A DNA stretch of 64,000 bases from Pseudomonas reinekei (GTDB taxonomy: Bacteria; Pseudomonadota; Gammaproteobacteria; Pseudomonadales; Pseudomonadaceae): the NCBI RefSeq assembly GCF_001945365.1, contig NZ_MSTQ01000004.1:62001-126000 (forward strand). The letters are read 5' to 3'. How positions within the stretch are numbered: the stretch's first letter is position 1; every line of letters starts with the position of its first letter. Shown here piece by piece: positions 25,775 to 34,316 of this stretch. The notes beneath the pieces were generated by a model, which worked only from the letters and a program-made list of their open reading frames with translations, made no database searches and was not told the DNA's origin. The position numbers and the translations under genes are program-made.

Positions 25775-26659
25775 CTAAATCGCCAAAACGCTGCATGGCG
25801 CCTGATACAAGATGTGCTCGGTCGTGCTGCCCAGCAGTTTGTCCAGACCATGGGACTGGACTCTGCCCATCACGATCACATCCACGTTGTGTTCATCAGC
25901 AAACTCGCTCAACACCTTGACCGGATGTCCGTCGATGAAATGTCGACGATCCGCGGGCACACCGAACTGTCCTGCCAACCGAAGGAAAGACTTTTCCAGG
26001 TCCTTGCGCAGCGCTTTAGTCAGGTCCGCGAGTGTGAGGCCGTCCATGTCCGCCAGAAAAACAGCCGAGATATCGCAGGCGAAAAGCAAATGCAGCTCGG
26101 CATTGCACTGCATGGCAAGACGGCAAGCCTGCTTGATGATTCGGTCATTAAGTTCATCGTCAGCCGACTCGACCTCCGAGACTTCGACAGCCGCCACAAC
26201 CTTACGCGGTAAGCCCAGGCCACTGCCGCCAACCAGGTAAACCGGTACTGGACAGTGACGTAACAAATGCCAGTCCAGCGGCGTGAAAAAGGCCCGCTTG
26301 AGCACCGAGGCATGGTCAATTTCCTTGATCAACACGTCCGGCTGCATGTCCGTGACGTGGTCGATGATGTCTTGCTTCATGTCCTGCGCCCACGTGACCT
26401 GCGTGGTCACCTCAATTCCCCGGCCACGCAGGTTCTGCGCCTGAGCCTCCAGCCAGCCGCGATGCTCCTGCAGGTATTGCTCGCGGGCCAGGGTTCGATC
26501 ACCCGCCTCAAGCAGCGATAACCATTTGAGCGAGGGGATCAGCGCCGTGATATGCAAACTCGCGCCGCTGGCCTTGGCCAGTGCTGCGGCATGATTCACG
26601 GCGGGGGAATGACGCAGCGCCGGATTGATGATCAGTAATAGACGTTGATACTGGCTCAT
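25775..26659 (-). CDS. Two-domain universal stress protein, paralog 4
   Basis: A 294-residue UspE-like protein nearly collinear with the paralog at 16319. The openings MSQYQRLLLIINPALRHS and MSQYRRLLLIINPALRQS match, as do the ends VQSHGLDKLLGSTTEHILYQ. GGAGATGGATC precedes its start. It lies 53 bases after usp paralog 5 in the same direction, without a box of its own, so the two probably share the promoter at 27692. Confidence 0.93.
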   Translation of the reverse strand: MSQYQRLLLIINPALRHSPAVNHAAALAKASGASLHITALIPSLKWLSLLEAGDRTLAREQYLQEHRGWLEAQAQNLRGRGIEVTTQVTWAQDMKQDIIDHVTDMQPDVLIKEIDHASVLKRAFFTPLDWHLLRHCPVPVYLVGGSGLGLPRKVVAAVEVSEVESADDELNDRIIKQACRLAMQCNAELHLLFACDISAVFLADMDGLTLADLTKALRKDLEKSFLRLAGQFGVPADRRHFIDGHPVKVLSEFADEHNVDVIVMGRVQSHGLDKLLGSTTEHILYQAPCSVLAI

Positions 26660-26712
26660 GATCCATCTCCAAAGGACGGGGACCTACGACGCAAACCGCT
26701 AATGGTCAGGCG

Positions 26713-27618
26713 TCAGCGATTGGCCCTGACCGCCAGAATGCTGCCGGGCACAGAGTACAGCGCTCGCTCTGTGTTGCTGCCGATCAGCCGGTCGATCCCC
26801 ACTCGATGCACGGTGCCCATCACCACCACGTCGGCCAGGTATTGCTCGACAAACTCACTGATCACCGGCACCGGTAAACCCATGACGAAATGCCGACGCT
26901 CCGGTGGCACTCCATAGCGTTCTGCCAGGGTAATAAAGGCCTGGTGCAGGGATTGACGCAGCTCTTCGCTCAAATCCACCCCCCAACCGCCCCCGATCAG
27001 TGGCGCCTCGCCGTTGAAGGCCGGCGATAGATCGTAGGCGTATAGCAGGTGCAACGGCGCATCGCATTGCAGGGCCAGGGCGTTGGCAGTCTGAATGATG
27101 GTGTCGTTCAATCCGCTGATATGTGTCGAAGGGTCGAACGGGTCGACTGCCGCGACAACCCTGTGAGGCAGGCTGTAGCGAACCTGGTTGACCAGGTGCA
27201 CAGGGATCGGGCACTCACGCAACAAGTGGCAATCAATCGGGGTAATGAACACCCGCTTGAGCACGGGTTCGAGGGTGACATCCTTGATCAGCAGATCGGG
27301 TTTGAGATCCTCGACCGTCTTCAAAATGTCCAGCAGCGGATGAGTGGTGAACACGGCTTTGACCGTTACCTCAAGGCCCAGGTCGCCGAGCCGATCCAAC
27401 TCTTCGACCTCCCAGCGACGGTAGCGCCGCACATAACGCTGATGCTCTGCGTCGTCGATTTTTTCCTGCCATAAATGCACCACCGGCGCCGGCTCGACAA
27501 AGGCCCGCACATCCAGCACGGCCCCGGCCGCCTTGGCCAATGCGACGGCGCGCAACTGGGCAGGAGACTGATGCAGGCTTGGGTCAGCGATCAGCAGAAA
27601 ACGTTGATATTGCCCCAT
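26713..27618 (-). CDS. Two-domain universal stress protein, paralog 5
   Basis: A 301-residue UspE-like protein with the opening MGQYQRFLLIADPSLHQSPAQLRAVALAKAAGA. Domain 2 starts at ~160 (HRVVAAVDPFDPSTHISGLND). The nucleotide loop is VMGTVHRVGIDRLIGSNTERALY. A glycine insertion (LIGGGWGVDL) sets it apart from its siblings. CGGAGGTG precedes the start, with a perfect FNR box 74 bases upstream. First gene of a two-usp operon. Confidence 0.92.
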   Translation of the reverse strand: MGQYQRFLLIADPSLHQSPAQLRAVALAKAAGAVLDVRAFVEPAPVVHLWQEKIDDAEHQRYVRRYRRWEVEELDRLGDLGLEVTVKAVFTTHPLLDILKTVEDLKPDLLIKDVTLEPVLKRVFITPIDCHLLRECPIPVHLVNQVRYSLPHRVVAAVDPFDPSTHISGLNDTIIQTANALALQCDAPLHLLYAYDLSPAFNGEAPLIGGGWGVDLSEELRQSLHQAFITLAERYGVPPERRHFVMGLPVPVISEFVEQYLADVVVMGTVHRVGIDRLIGSNTERALYSVPGSILAVRANR

Positions 27619-27691
27619 CACACACCTCCGTTCGACGCCGGTCATACCGTGCCGGCATGCTTGAAGACTGCGCGTCATCCCTGCGTGCGGT

Positions 27692-27705
27692 TTGATTTAC
27701 ATCAA
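27692..27705 (-). promoter_or_regulatory. FNR/Anr-type box upstream of usp paralogs 5 and 4
   Basis: Perfect TTGATTTACATCAA, identical to the phosphoketolase box. Its centre is ~80 bases before the start at 27618. Confidence 0.82.
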
Positions 27706-27738
27706 GCACAAGCCAATCAATGCCGCCGGCACCGGCGT

Positions 27739-27752
27739 CTGATCCAGATCAG
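27739..27752 (+). promoter_or_regulatory. FNR/Anr-like palindrome upstream of the GNAT gene
   Basis: CTGATCCAGATCAG, a perfect palindrome with one symmetrical mismatch per half-site. Its centre is ~96 bases before the ATG at 27842. With the box at 27692 it makes a divergent pair. Confidence 0.6.
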
Positions 27753-27841
27753 ATTCAAGCGTCGACAGCGGTGTAGAAAGGATTCAAACGCGGCGCTTCT
27801 GCCGCGGGCCAACCTTTCAAACCGCACTGGAGGAACACCCC

Positions 27842-28405
27842 ATGCTTACCGTCAAAGACCACAATGATCGGGCTGCAGCCGCCTACGCTGCGGTCCACGG
27901 CCAATACTGGATCGAAGCACTCAGGGACGGTCGTCACGTACTGATTCGACCGCTGGCGGAAAAGGATCGCGGCCGTGAATATGCCTTCATCAAACGGCTG
28001 TCTCCCGAATCCCGGCACATGCGTTTTCTCGCGCAGATAAACGAACCCGGCGATGCCATGCTCAATCAGTTGATGGACACAGACAATAAACAGCGTGTGG
28101 CCTATATCGCCCTGGTGCATGACAACGGGCAACTGGTCGAGATCGGCATCAGCCGTTACGCGGCCACCCGCGAGCATGAGTGTGAATGCGCAGTAACGGT
28201 GGCCGATGAATGGACTCATCTGGGTCTGGGCACATTACTGATGGAGCATCTGATCAAGGCCGCCCGCAAAAACGGCTTTCGCCAAATGTATTCAGTGGAC
28301 TCGTCCAGCAATGCCCCCATGCGCGATCTGGCCAAGGCGCTCGGCTTCGAAACGCACAATGATCCTGACGACAGCCGTCAGGTGATCCATCGGCTTTACC
28401 TGTAG
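27842..28405 (+). CDS. GNAT family N-acetyltransferase (PatZ-type domain)
   Basis: A 187-residue acetyltransferase. IRPLAEKDRGREYAFIKRLSPESRHMRFL is the opening seen in the GNAT domain of Pat/PatZ protein acetyltransferases. The acetyl-CoA loop region is VADEWTHLGLGTLLMEHLIKAARKNG, with the Q/RxxGxG/A position degenerated to HLGLGT. Stand-alone GNATs of this type acetylate lysines of metabolic enzymes in some bacteria; the target here is unknown. CTGGAGGAACACCCC precedes the ATG. Its end is followed directly by the IS66 insertion. Confidence 0.87.
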   Translation: MLTVKDHNDRAAAAYAAVHGQYWIEALRDGRHVLIRPLAEKDRGREYAFIKRLSPESRHMRFLAQINEPGDAMLNQLMDTDNKQRVAYIALVHDNGQLVEIGISRYAATREHECECAVTVADEWTHLGLGTLLMEHLIKAARKNGFRQMYSVDSSSNAPMRDLAKALGFETHNDPDDSRQVIHRLYL

Positions 28406-28450
28406 AAAGGCGGTAAGCGTCCGGCCAAGTCACCTACCGAACTCCAGTAT

Positions 28451-28492
28451 TAAGGGCGATGGTGTCCGCGTAAGCGGACACCATCGCCCTTA
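28451..28492. repeat. Long perfect hairpin at the left end of the IS66 element
   Basis: Two 19-base arms in perfect inverted repeat (28451-28469 and 28474-28492, core GGTGTCCGC / GCGGACACC) around a GTAA loop. It ends 14 bases before the tnpA ATG. The right arm with GTAAGCGGACAC has the look of an IS66-type terminal repeat. A weaker hairpin of the same design lies at 32755-32780 beside the second IS66 remnant. Confidence 0.75.
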
Positions 28493-28506
28493 TCGCCAGG
28501 ATTTCC

Positions 28507-28824
28507 ATGCGCCAACGAAGCTCTTACCCCAAACCATTCAAAGCTCAAGTCGTCCAGGAATGCCTGCAACCCGGAGCGACGATTTCCAGCGTAGCCCTCC
28601 ATCACGGCATCAACGCCAATGTAATCCGCAAGTGGCTACCGATTTACCGGGATCAATCACCCGCAACACTGCCGGCTTTCGTTCCCGTAAAACCAGCACC
28701 AAGGCGCGCAACAGAAGAGAGGGTGATCATCTCGCTACACCTGGGAGATAAGTCCATCACCGTAAAGTGGCCAGCCTCTGATCCGGACGGCTGCGCGTGT
28801 TTCATTCGTGGCCTGGCCCAATGA
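28507..28824 (+). CDS. tnpA: IS66 family accessory protein TnpA
   Basis: A 105-residue helix-turn-helix protein. RRSYPKPFKAQVVQECLQPGATISSVALHHGINANVIRKW is the typical IS66 TnpA N-terminal domain. The C-terminus (VIISLHLGDKSITVKWPASDPDGCACFIRGLAQ) matches the family ending. It is close to the remnant read on the minus strand near 32722-32563. Confidence 0.9.
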   Translation: MRQRSSYPKPFKAQVVQECLQPGATISSVALHHGINANVIRKWLPIYRDQSPATLPAFVPVKPAPRRATEERVIISLHLGDKSITVKWPASDPDGCACFIRGLAQ

Positions 28825-29156
28825 TTCGCGTTGATGCCATCTGGCTCGCCACCGAGCCCATGGACATGCGTGCCGGCACCGAGACCGCGTTGGCCAGAGT
28901 GGTCGCGGTATTCGGTGCGGCGAAGCCGCACTGCGCCTACCTCTTTGCCAACCGCCGGGCCAACCGAACGAAAGTCCTGGTGCACGACGGCGTCGGTATC
29001 TGGCTGGCGGCGCGACGTTTGAACCAGGGCAAACTTCACTGGCCAGGTATACATCGTGGGATGGAGGTCGAACTCGACCCCGAACAACTCCAGGCGCTGG
29101 TGCTGGGGTTGCCTTGGCAACGAGTCGGTGCTGGCGGCGCAATTACATGGCTTTAA
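28821..29156 (+). CDS. tnpB: IS66 family accessory protein TnpB
   Basis: A 111-residue IS66 Orf2 protein. Family pieces are IRVDAIWLATEPMDMRAGTETALARVV, YLFANRRANRTKVLVHDGVGIWLAARRLNQGKL and the end LVLGLPWQRVGAGGAITWL. It overlaps the tnpA stop by 4 bases (ATGA), as usual in IS66. Intact in length. Confidence 0.92.
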   Translation: MIRVDAIWLATEPMDMRAGTETALARVVAVFGAAKPHCAYLFANRRANRTKVLVHDGVGIWLAARRLNQGKLHWPGIHRGMEVELDPEQLQALVLGLPWQRVGAGGAITWL

Positions 29157-30363
29157 ACGCTGCCTTTCAGCTTTCGCCAAACGCAGCGAGCAGATCAGCC
29201 CGGCGCAAGGCAGCTTGCTCGATGACCTGCTTAATACTGATCTCGAAGCCATCGAGGCCGAGTTAAAAGCCCTTCATCCAGCACCCGCGCAGGCAGAACC
29301 ACGCCAGCAACCCAGGCGTGCGCCGTTGCCACCGCAGTTCCCACGCACTGTGATCCATCACGAGCCGGAGAACACCCAGTGCGCGTGCGGCTGCCAGCTT
29401 TAGCGCATCGGTGAAGATGTCAGCGAGAAGCTGGAATACACGCCGGGCGTGTTCACTGTCGAACAGCATGTGCGTGGGAAATGGGCCTGCCGGCACTGCG
29501 AAACGCTGATCCAGGCGCCGGTGCCGCCTCAAGTAATCGACAAGGGCATCCCCACGGTGGGCCTGCTGGCGCACGTTCACGCCGATGAAACGCCGGTACA
29601 AATGCTGGCGCCCGGCGAGAAGAAAACCCACCGCGCTTACGTTTGGGCCTACAGCTCTACGCCGTTTTCGGCACTCAAAGCCGTGGTCTACGACTTCAGC
29701 CCCAGCCGTGCCGGCGAACATGCGCGTAACTTCCTGGGCACCTGGAACGGCAAGCTGGTTTGTGACGACTTCGCCGGCTACAAGGCCAGCTTCGAACTGG
29801 GCATCACCGAAATCGGCTGCATGGCGCATGCGCGCCGCAAGTTCTTCGACCTGCATGTAGTCAATAAAAGCCCGTTGGCAGAGCAGGCGCTTCAATCGAT
29901 TGGCGGGCTGTACGAAGTCGAGCGACACGCCAAGGAAATGAGCGACGAAGACCGTTGGCGATCACGCCAGGAAACAACAGTGCCCATCGCTGAAAAGCTA
30001 CATGAGTGGATGCTGGCCCAACGCGAACTGGTGCCCGAGGGTTCGGCCACGGCCAAGGCCCTGGATTACAGCCTTAAACGCTGGGTAGCGCTGACGCGCT
30101 ACCTGGAAGATGGTGCTGTACCCATCGACAACAACCAGATCGAGAACTCGATCCGGCCGTGGGCGCTTGGGCGGTCTAACTGGTTGTTTGCGGGATCGCT
30201 ACGCAGCGGCAAGCGGGCGGTGGCCATCATGAGCCTGATCCAGTCGGCGCGCATCAACGGGCATGATCCGTATGCTTATCTCAAGGATGTGCTGGCGCGG
30301 TTGCCGACGCAGCGGGCGAGTGAGATCGATCAGTTGCTGCCGCATAACTGGCAAGCGATTTAA
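29150..30363 (+). pseudogene. tnpC: IS66 transposase TnpC, truncated and interrupted
   Basis: Homology starts abruptly at FAKRSEQISPAQGSLLDDLL, about 60 residues into a normal ~510-residue TnpC. An in-frame TAG at 29401-29403 breaks CACGCQL/RIGEDVSEKL. Near 29577 the text jumps from PTVGLLAH to VHADETPVQML, lacking ~55 residues normally between them. The C-terminal half is otherwise good: the HADE and CDDFAGYKA segments, then IDNNQIENSIRPWALGRSNWLFAGS. Three separate lesions make it non-functional. Confidence 0.88.
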
Positions 30364-30482
30364 TCACGCAGTGCGTGATGCCACAACGCATAACCACTTT
30401 CTAGAAACTATAGTATTCGTCATCGCTAATTTACCAAGGAATATTAGTAATTTAGCTACCGCAGATGAAACAAGGAGGCATC

Positions 30483-31427
30483 ATGCGATTTCGATACAGC
30501 CCCCCATTACGCAGTCTGGCCGATCGTCGGGACAGCCCCCGTCACCGGGCTGAAGGTAAGACCATTTTTACCTGCGCCAGCGAAGCTCTATCGTCGTGGT
30601 ATGCCGTCGTCATTGCCTTGTCCATTGGCAGCGCACAGGCCGCGCATGGCGAGGATACCTCCCTCGACGTGACGCAAGAGCATGCCCCATTGGAACACCA
30701 AAATTCGGCATTGCAGGTCACGCCCTATATTTGGGCTGCCCGCCTAGATGGCCGCGTTTCGCCGTTCCAACGAGGCCCTACAATTAGCGTTGAGAAGCCG
30801 TTCTCCGACGTAGTGGATGATCTGAACTTTGGTGGCTTCATAAATGTTTGGGGACGCTATGACCGCTTCGTCCTCTCGGGCGACATCATGTATGTCGATA
30901 CGACAGATATACATAATGTCGGCCCGCTGCCTGCATTTTCGATTCCCGGCCTTGGCGTAATACCGCCAGGCGGCAACATCGATGCGAAGGTCGACACAAA
31001 ACAATTCACCGCAACCCTCATGGGCGGTTACCGGGTCATCAATGCACCTGGGCTCAGCCTCGATGCCCTGGCCGGCGCCCGCGTTTGGCACATCTCTAAC
31101 AGGATGAAGGTTACCGGGAGCCTTGGCGGCCTAAGCAAGTCTGCCAGCTACCGCGAAAGCTTCGGCTGGGTCGACCCACTGGTCGGCCTGCGTGCATTCC
31201 TTCCCATTACGCAAAAGCTCTCCGTTCAGGGTCAGGCCGACATCGGTGGGTTTGGCGCAGGCTCCGACTTCACATGGTCGGCTCTGGTTACCGTTAATTA
31301 TGCTTTCAGAGATAGCCTTTCCACCTCCGTAGGCTATAAGTTGCTCGACGTAGATTACGATTACAACGGCCACCTCTACGACACGCGCCTCAGCGGCCCG
31401 GCACTCGGAATGACCTATCAGTTTTGA
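30483..31427 (+). CDS. Outer-membrane beta-barrel protein
   Basis: A 314-residue protein with an unusual long basic N-terminus, then a hydrophobic signal region (YAVVIALSIGSAQAAHGE) and a barrel of alternating strands. Visible barrel pieces are LQVTPYIWAARLDG, FGGFINVWGRYDRFVLSGDIMYVD, FTATLMGGYRVI, LDALAGARVWHI, VGLRAFLPI, and the terminal GPALGMTYQF ending in Phe, as barrel proteins require. The 14-18 strand porin-like function is not known. AAGGAGG lies 4 bases before this ATG; an ATG 18 bases upstream lacks a site. Its sequence is more AT-rich than its surroundings. Confidence 0.8.
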   Translation: MRFRYSPPLRSLADRRDSPRHRAEGKTIFTCASEALSSWYAVVIALSIGSAQAAHGEDTSLDVTQEHAPLEHQNSALQVTPYIWAARLDGRVSPFQRGPTISVEKPFSDVVDDLNFGGFINVWGRYDRFVLSGDIMYVDTTDIHNVGPLPAFSIPGLGVIPPGGNIDAKVDTKQFTATLMGGYRVINAPGLSLDALAGARVWHISNRMKVTGSLGGLSKSASYRESFGWVDPLVGLRAFLPITQKLSVQGQADIGGFGAGSDFTWSALVTVNYAFRDSLSTSVGYKLLDVDYDYNGHLYDTRLSGPALGMTYQF

Positions 31428-31471
31428 TCAGCTAAGGCTTCACACAGCCGTCCCAAGGATTGGTATTCGCC

Positions 31472-32527
31472 ATGTCTAAATTCGCAATCACGCTCACCAC
31501 CTTAATTGCAGCCGCCGCCCTGCTATGCGCCGAAGTCCAGGCCTGTACAAGGGCTGTTTATCATGGCCCTGATGGGAGGAATATTACCGGCCGCAGTATG
31601 GACTTCAAGGATGCCATGGTTAGCAACTTCTGGGTCTTCCCTCGCGGGATGAAGCGCAATGGAGCCTCCGGTTCGCGCTCACTTGAATGGACATCTAAGT
31701 TCGGCAGCCTCGCCGTGTCTGGCTATGACATTTCGACGGTTGACGGCATGAACGAGGCTGGCCTAAACGCCAGCCTGCTTTGGCTGAACGCCACAGAGTT
31801 TCCCGAGGACGACGGGAAGACGCCTCGCATGTCACTCTCAATCTGGGCACAGTTCTATCTTGATCAGTTCGCGACGGTATCAGAGGCGGTCGAATATACG
31901 CGCAGCCATCCCGTGCAGGTGGTAAGCGGTGAAGTACCCGGCCGACCCGGCAGCCTCGCGCCGTTGCATTTGACGCTCTCCGATGCCTCCGGCGACAGCG
32001 CTGTGCTGGAGTGGATCGGCGGAAAGCTGAGCATTCATCATGACCGCAAGTACCAAGTAGTGACGAACGACCCACCCTATGGCAGCCAACTCGCCAACCA
32101 GAAATACTGGAGCGCGGTCGACCCACTCAACTTCCTGCCCGGCAGTGGCCGCTCCGAAGACCGCTTCGTGCGCGCGGGTTTTTACATCAACGCGGTAACC
32201 CAAAGCGACGACCCGCGAATCGCCAACGCCGCTGTATTCAGCGTGATCCGCAACGCTTCGGTACCCTATGGCGTAAGCCTTCCTGAAGCACCGAATCTTT
32301 CCACAACCCGTTGGCGTGTGGTTGCTGATCAGAAAAGCATGCTCTTCTATGGCGAATCGGCAACTTCACCCAACGTCTTCTGGGTGGACTTAAAGAAGCT
32401 TGACTTCACTGAAGGTGCACATGTCCGAAAACTCGACCTCGGGGTGGACATGAACCGTATCCTTACCGGGGAGGCATCGGGCCAATTCGTTACCGAAAAG
32501 GCGTTCAACTTTATGGCCGTCGAATGA
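31472..32527 (+). CDS. Linear amide C-N hydrolase (choloylglycine hydrolase/penicillin V acylase family)
   Basis: A 351-residue exported Ntn-hydrolase. The signal peptide ends at VQA and is followed by Cys25, the expected N-terminal nucleophile (CTRAVYHGPDGRNITGRSMDF). Other family positions are the Asp in the SMDF segment, the Asn in MNEAGLNASLLWLN, and NDPPYGSQL with the R in TTRWRVV. Gram-negative members cleave penicillin V or acyl-homoserine lactones more often than bile salts. It follows the barrel gene by 44 bases, probably as one unit. Both sit between inverted IS66 copies, which suggests they were acquired. Confidence 0.88.
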   Translation: MSKFAITLTTLIAAAALLCAEVQACTRAVYHGPDGRNITGRSMDFKDAMVSNFWVFPRGMKRNGASGSRSLEWTSKFGSLAVSGYDISTVDGMNEAGLNASLLWLNATEFPEDDGKTPRMSLSIWAQFYLDQFATVSEAVEYTRSHPVQVVSGEVPGRPGSLAPLHLTLSDASGDSAVLEWIGGKLSIHHDRKYQVVTNDPPYGSQLANQKYWSAVDPLNFLPGSGRSEDRFVRAGFYINAVTQSDDPRIANAAVFSVIRNASVPYGVSLPEAPNLSTTRWRVVADQKSMLFYGESATSPNVFWVDLKKLDFTEGAHVRKLDLGVDMNRILTGEASGQFVTEKAFNFMAVE

Positions 32528-32562
32528 CACTCACCAAAGATTCGTAGTACTCCGAGAGTGGC

Positions 32563-32780
32563 TAAGCTTGCCGCATTCTTCTGCGATGACAACCGAATCT
32601 ACTTGTGGACGAGGTTTGAGTTGAGGCTGTGGCTGAGGGCCACGCTGGTGATTGAAACGCCGGGCTGGACACACTCTTGAACCTGGGCTTTGAAGGGGTG
32701 GAATACGAACGGCGTGTTCGCTGAATGGAATACCCACTCAGTACGCTAAAACGGGTGCCCACCTAAATTTGAGTGGACAC
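32563..32780 (-). mobile_element. Second IS66 remnant (tnpA fragment), inverted
   Basis: On the minus strand from ~32722 to 32563 a frame-shifted IS66 TnpA can be read: RRSYS, then after a frame change PFKAQVQECVQPGVSITSVALSHSLNSNLVHK and a stop. It aligns with the intact TnpA at 28507. Beside it at 32755-32780 is an imperfect hairpin (GTGCCCACCTAAA / TTTGAGTGGACAC) like that at the other IS66. The rest of the element is gone. The remaining bases up to 32883 hold no gene. Confidence 0.75.
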
Positions 32781-32883
32781 GATGTCCTGGCTTTTCCGGG
32801 ATGGCTAGATGACTTTGCCGGACGCATACGAAAGGCGCCCCGCGATGTGCCGGCCAACGGCTCATCGCGGGGCGCTCAAGCCC

Positions 32884-33807
32884 TCACGATTGCAGCATTT
32901 TCCCCGGTTTGATCGCCAGTACACTGCACGGCGCCCGATGCAGAAGTTGCTCGGCGGTGGTGCCCAGCAGTTTGCTCAACCCCTTGTTTTGCACCGTGCC
33001 CATGACGATGACATCGATGTCGTGCTCACTGACAAACTCACAAATACTCGGCACGGGGGCTCCCTCCATGAAGTGCCTGCGCTCCGGTGGCACGCCGTGG
33101 CGTTCAGCAATGGCCGCAAATGCTTCATGCTGGGCCGTTCCCAACATTTCATAGAGCCCGGTGGCCAACGGCAATGCGCCAAAACCCATGTCCTGTGCGT
33201 AGACAACCGTCCAGTCATATACATGCAACAGTTCAAGACTGGCATCACAGACAGCGGCCAGTTTCGTCGCCGCGTCGATAATCTGATCGTTGAACACATG
33301 GTCCTGATCCTCATCGCGCAGCACATCAATGATGGCCAATACGTTACGAGGCCGGGCGTTCAATGGCGTGGTTACCAGGTGCACCGGCACAGAACAATCG
33401 CGCAGCAGTTGCCAATCCAGCGGGGTGAAAAAAACGCGCTTGAATGCCGACTCTTCCTGAGCGTCCTTGATGATCAGCGTCAGCGGCATCTCCTTGATGA
33501 AGCTCAGGATTTCCTCGAAAGGATGCTGAACCCATACCACCTCGCTGGTGACCTCCACGCCATGCTTGCTCATTAATCCGGCCTGATCGGCGAGCCATTG
33601 GCGATGGGCTTGCAGATAGCCATCACGGGCCAGCGCGAATTGTTCCGGGTCGAACAACCCGGCCACCGCCAGGGCCTGTGAATAGTCGAACGCCACGATG
33701 TGCACGGGCAATTGCATCGCCCGCGCCAACGCCGCAGCCCGGTCGAAGGCCGGGGTGCGGGTCATGGCGGGAGGGGCGATCAAGAGTAAACGTTGAGTCT
33801 GCGACAT
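32884..33807 (-). CDS. Two-domain universal stress protein, paralog 6
   Basis: A 307-residue UspE-like protein. It opens MSQTQRLLLIAPPAMTRTPAFDRAAALARAMQLPVHIVAFDYSQALAVAGL, close to paralogs 3 and 7. Domain 2 starts at ~160 (RNVLAIIDVLRDEDQDHVFND). The nucleotide loop is VMGTVQNKGLSKLLGTTAEQLLHRAPCSVLAIKP. GCCGAGGTGCCC precedes the start, with an FNR-type box 73 bases upstream. It is the first island gene after the IS66 interruption. Confidence 0.93.
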   Translation of the reverse strand: MSQTQRLLLIAPPAMTRTPAFDRAAALARAMQLPVHIVAFDYSQALAVAGLFDPEQFALARDGYLQAHRQWLADQAGLMSKHGVEVTSEVVWVQHPFEEILSFIKEMPLTLIIKDAQEESAFKRVFFTPLDWQLLRDCSVPVHLVTTPLNARPRNVLAIIDVLRDEDQDHVFNDQIIDAATKLAAVCDASLELLHVYDWTVVYAQDMGFGALPLATGLYEMLGTAQHEAFAAIAERHGVPPERRHFMEGAPVPSICEFVSEHDIDVIVMGTVQNKGLSKLLGTTAEQLLHRAPCSVLAIKPGKMLQS

Positions 33808-33830
33808 GGGGCACCTCGGCACGCGGCCAA

Positions 33831-34103
33831 TCAATCCAGTAATAGAGGCACAGATTGATCGCTGCCGGTTTTGAGCATTTGATTTTTATCAGTGCCGTGC
33901 GCGATACCCGTCAGGAAATCCCCGTGCCTGCCATTATCACCAGTGTCAACGGCACCGGGCCAGACATGGGGTGCCGCGATACGTGCCTTGAGCAGGCCGA
34001 CAAATGCCTGCGCTTCTCCCAGGCTGTTGAAACTCACTTTAAAATCATCCATGCACACGACCCAGCAATGGCTTGCCGGTTTCTGCGCGATATCAATGAT
34101 CAT
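33831..34103 (-). CDS. Small conserved-looking protein, unknown function (90 aa)
   Basis: An unrecognised 90-residue soluble protein. MIIDIAQKPASHCWVVCMDDFKVSFNSLGEAQAFVGLLKARI reads as a strand-helix fold with a well-formed start: CGGAGGTCGCT directly before the ATG. The FNR-type box for the downstream usp gene lies inside its 3' part (33880-33893). That is odd for a real gene and suggests either an early stop in the protein's evolution or a late promoter. Confidence 0.55.
   Translation of the reverse strand: MIIDIAQKPASHCWVVCMDDFKVSFNSLGEAQAFVGLLKARIAAPHVWPGAVDTGDNGRHGDFLTGIAHGTDKNQMLKTGSDQSVPLLLD
33880..33893 (-). promoter_or_regulatory. FNR/Anr-type box upstream of usp paralog 6
   Basis: TTGATTTTTATCAG on the plus strand, one mismatch. 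Its centre is ~79 bases before the usp start, and it is embedded in the 3' end of the small gene at 33831. Confidence 0.7.
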
Positions 34104-34316
34104 AGCGACCTCCGTATTGCTTCGAAAATCAGCGCGCACAGCCTCTCGGCGTAATCGCGACCTTCATGACACCGTCCCGCTGGTGGGTAAACAATCCACG
34201 AGCCCAAAGACTGCGCCGGGAACACGGACGAAAGATTGATAATGGTCAACCAATCTGATCATGGGTTGAAGTCCGGATGACCACACGTCGAGGCAATACC
34301 ATCCTGTCCCCTGGAT

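Larger units (their letters stand above)
28451..30363 (+). mobile_element. IS66 family insertion sequence, decayed
   Basis: Three genes in IS66 order: tnpA, tnpB overlapping it by 4 bases, and tnpC. tnpA and tnpB are open. tnpC has lost its N-terminus, has an in-frame TAG and lacks an internal segment, so the element cannot move by itself. No matching right-end repeat was found after 30363, so that end is probably deleted. It sits immediately after the GNAT gene and before AT-richer cargo. Confidence 0.85.

Noticed and set aside
28451..28492. Hairpin as a terminator of the GNAT gene
   Set aside because: No T tract follows and its sequence belongs to the IS66 end.
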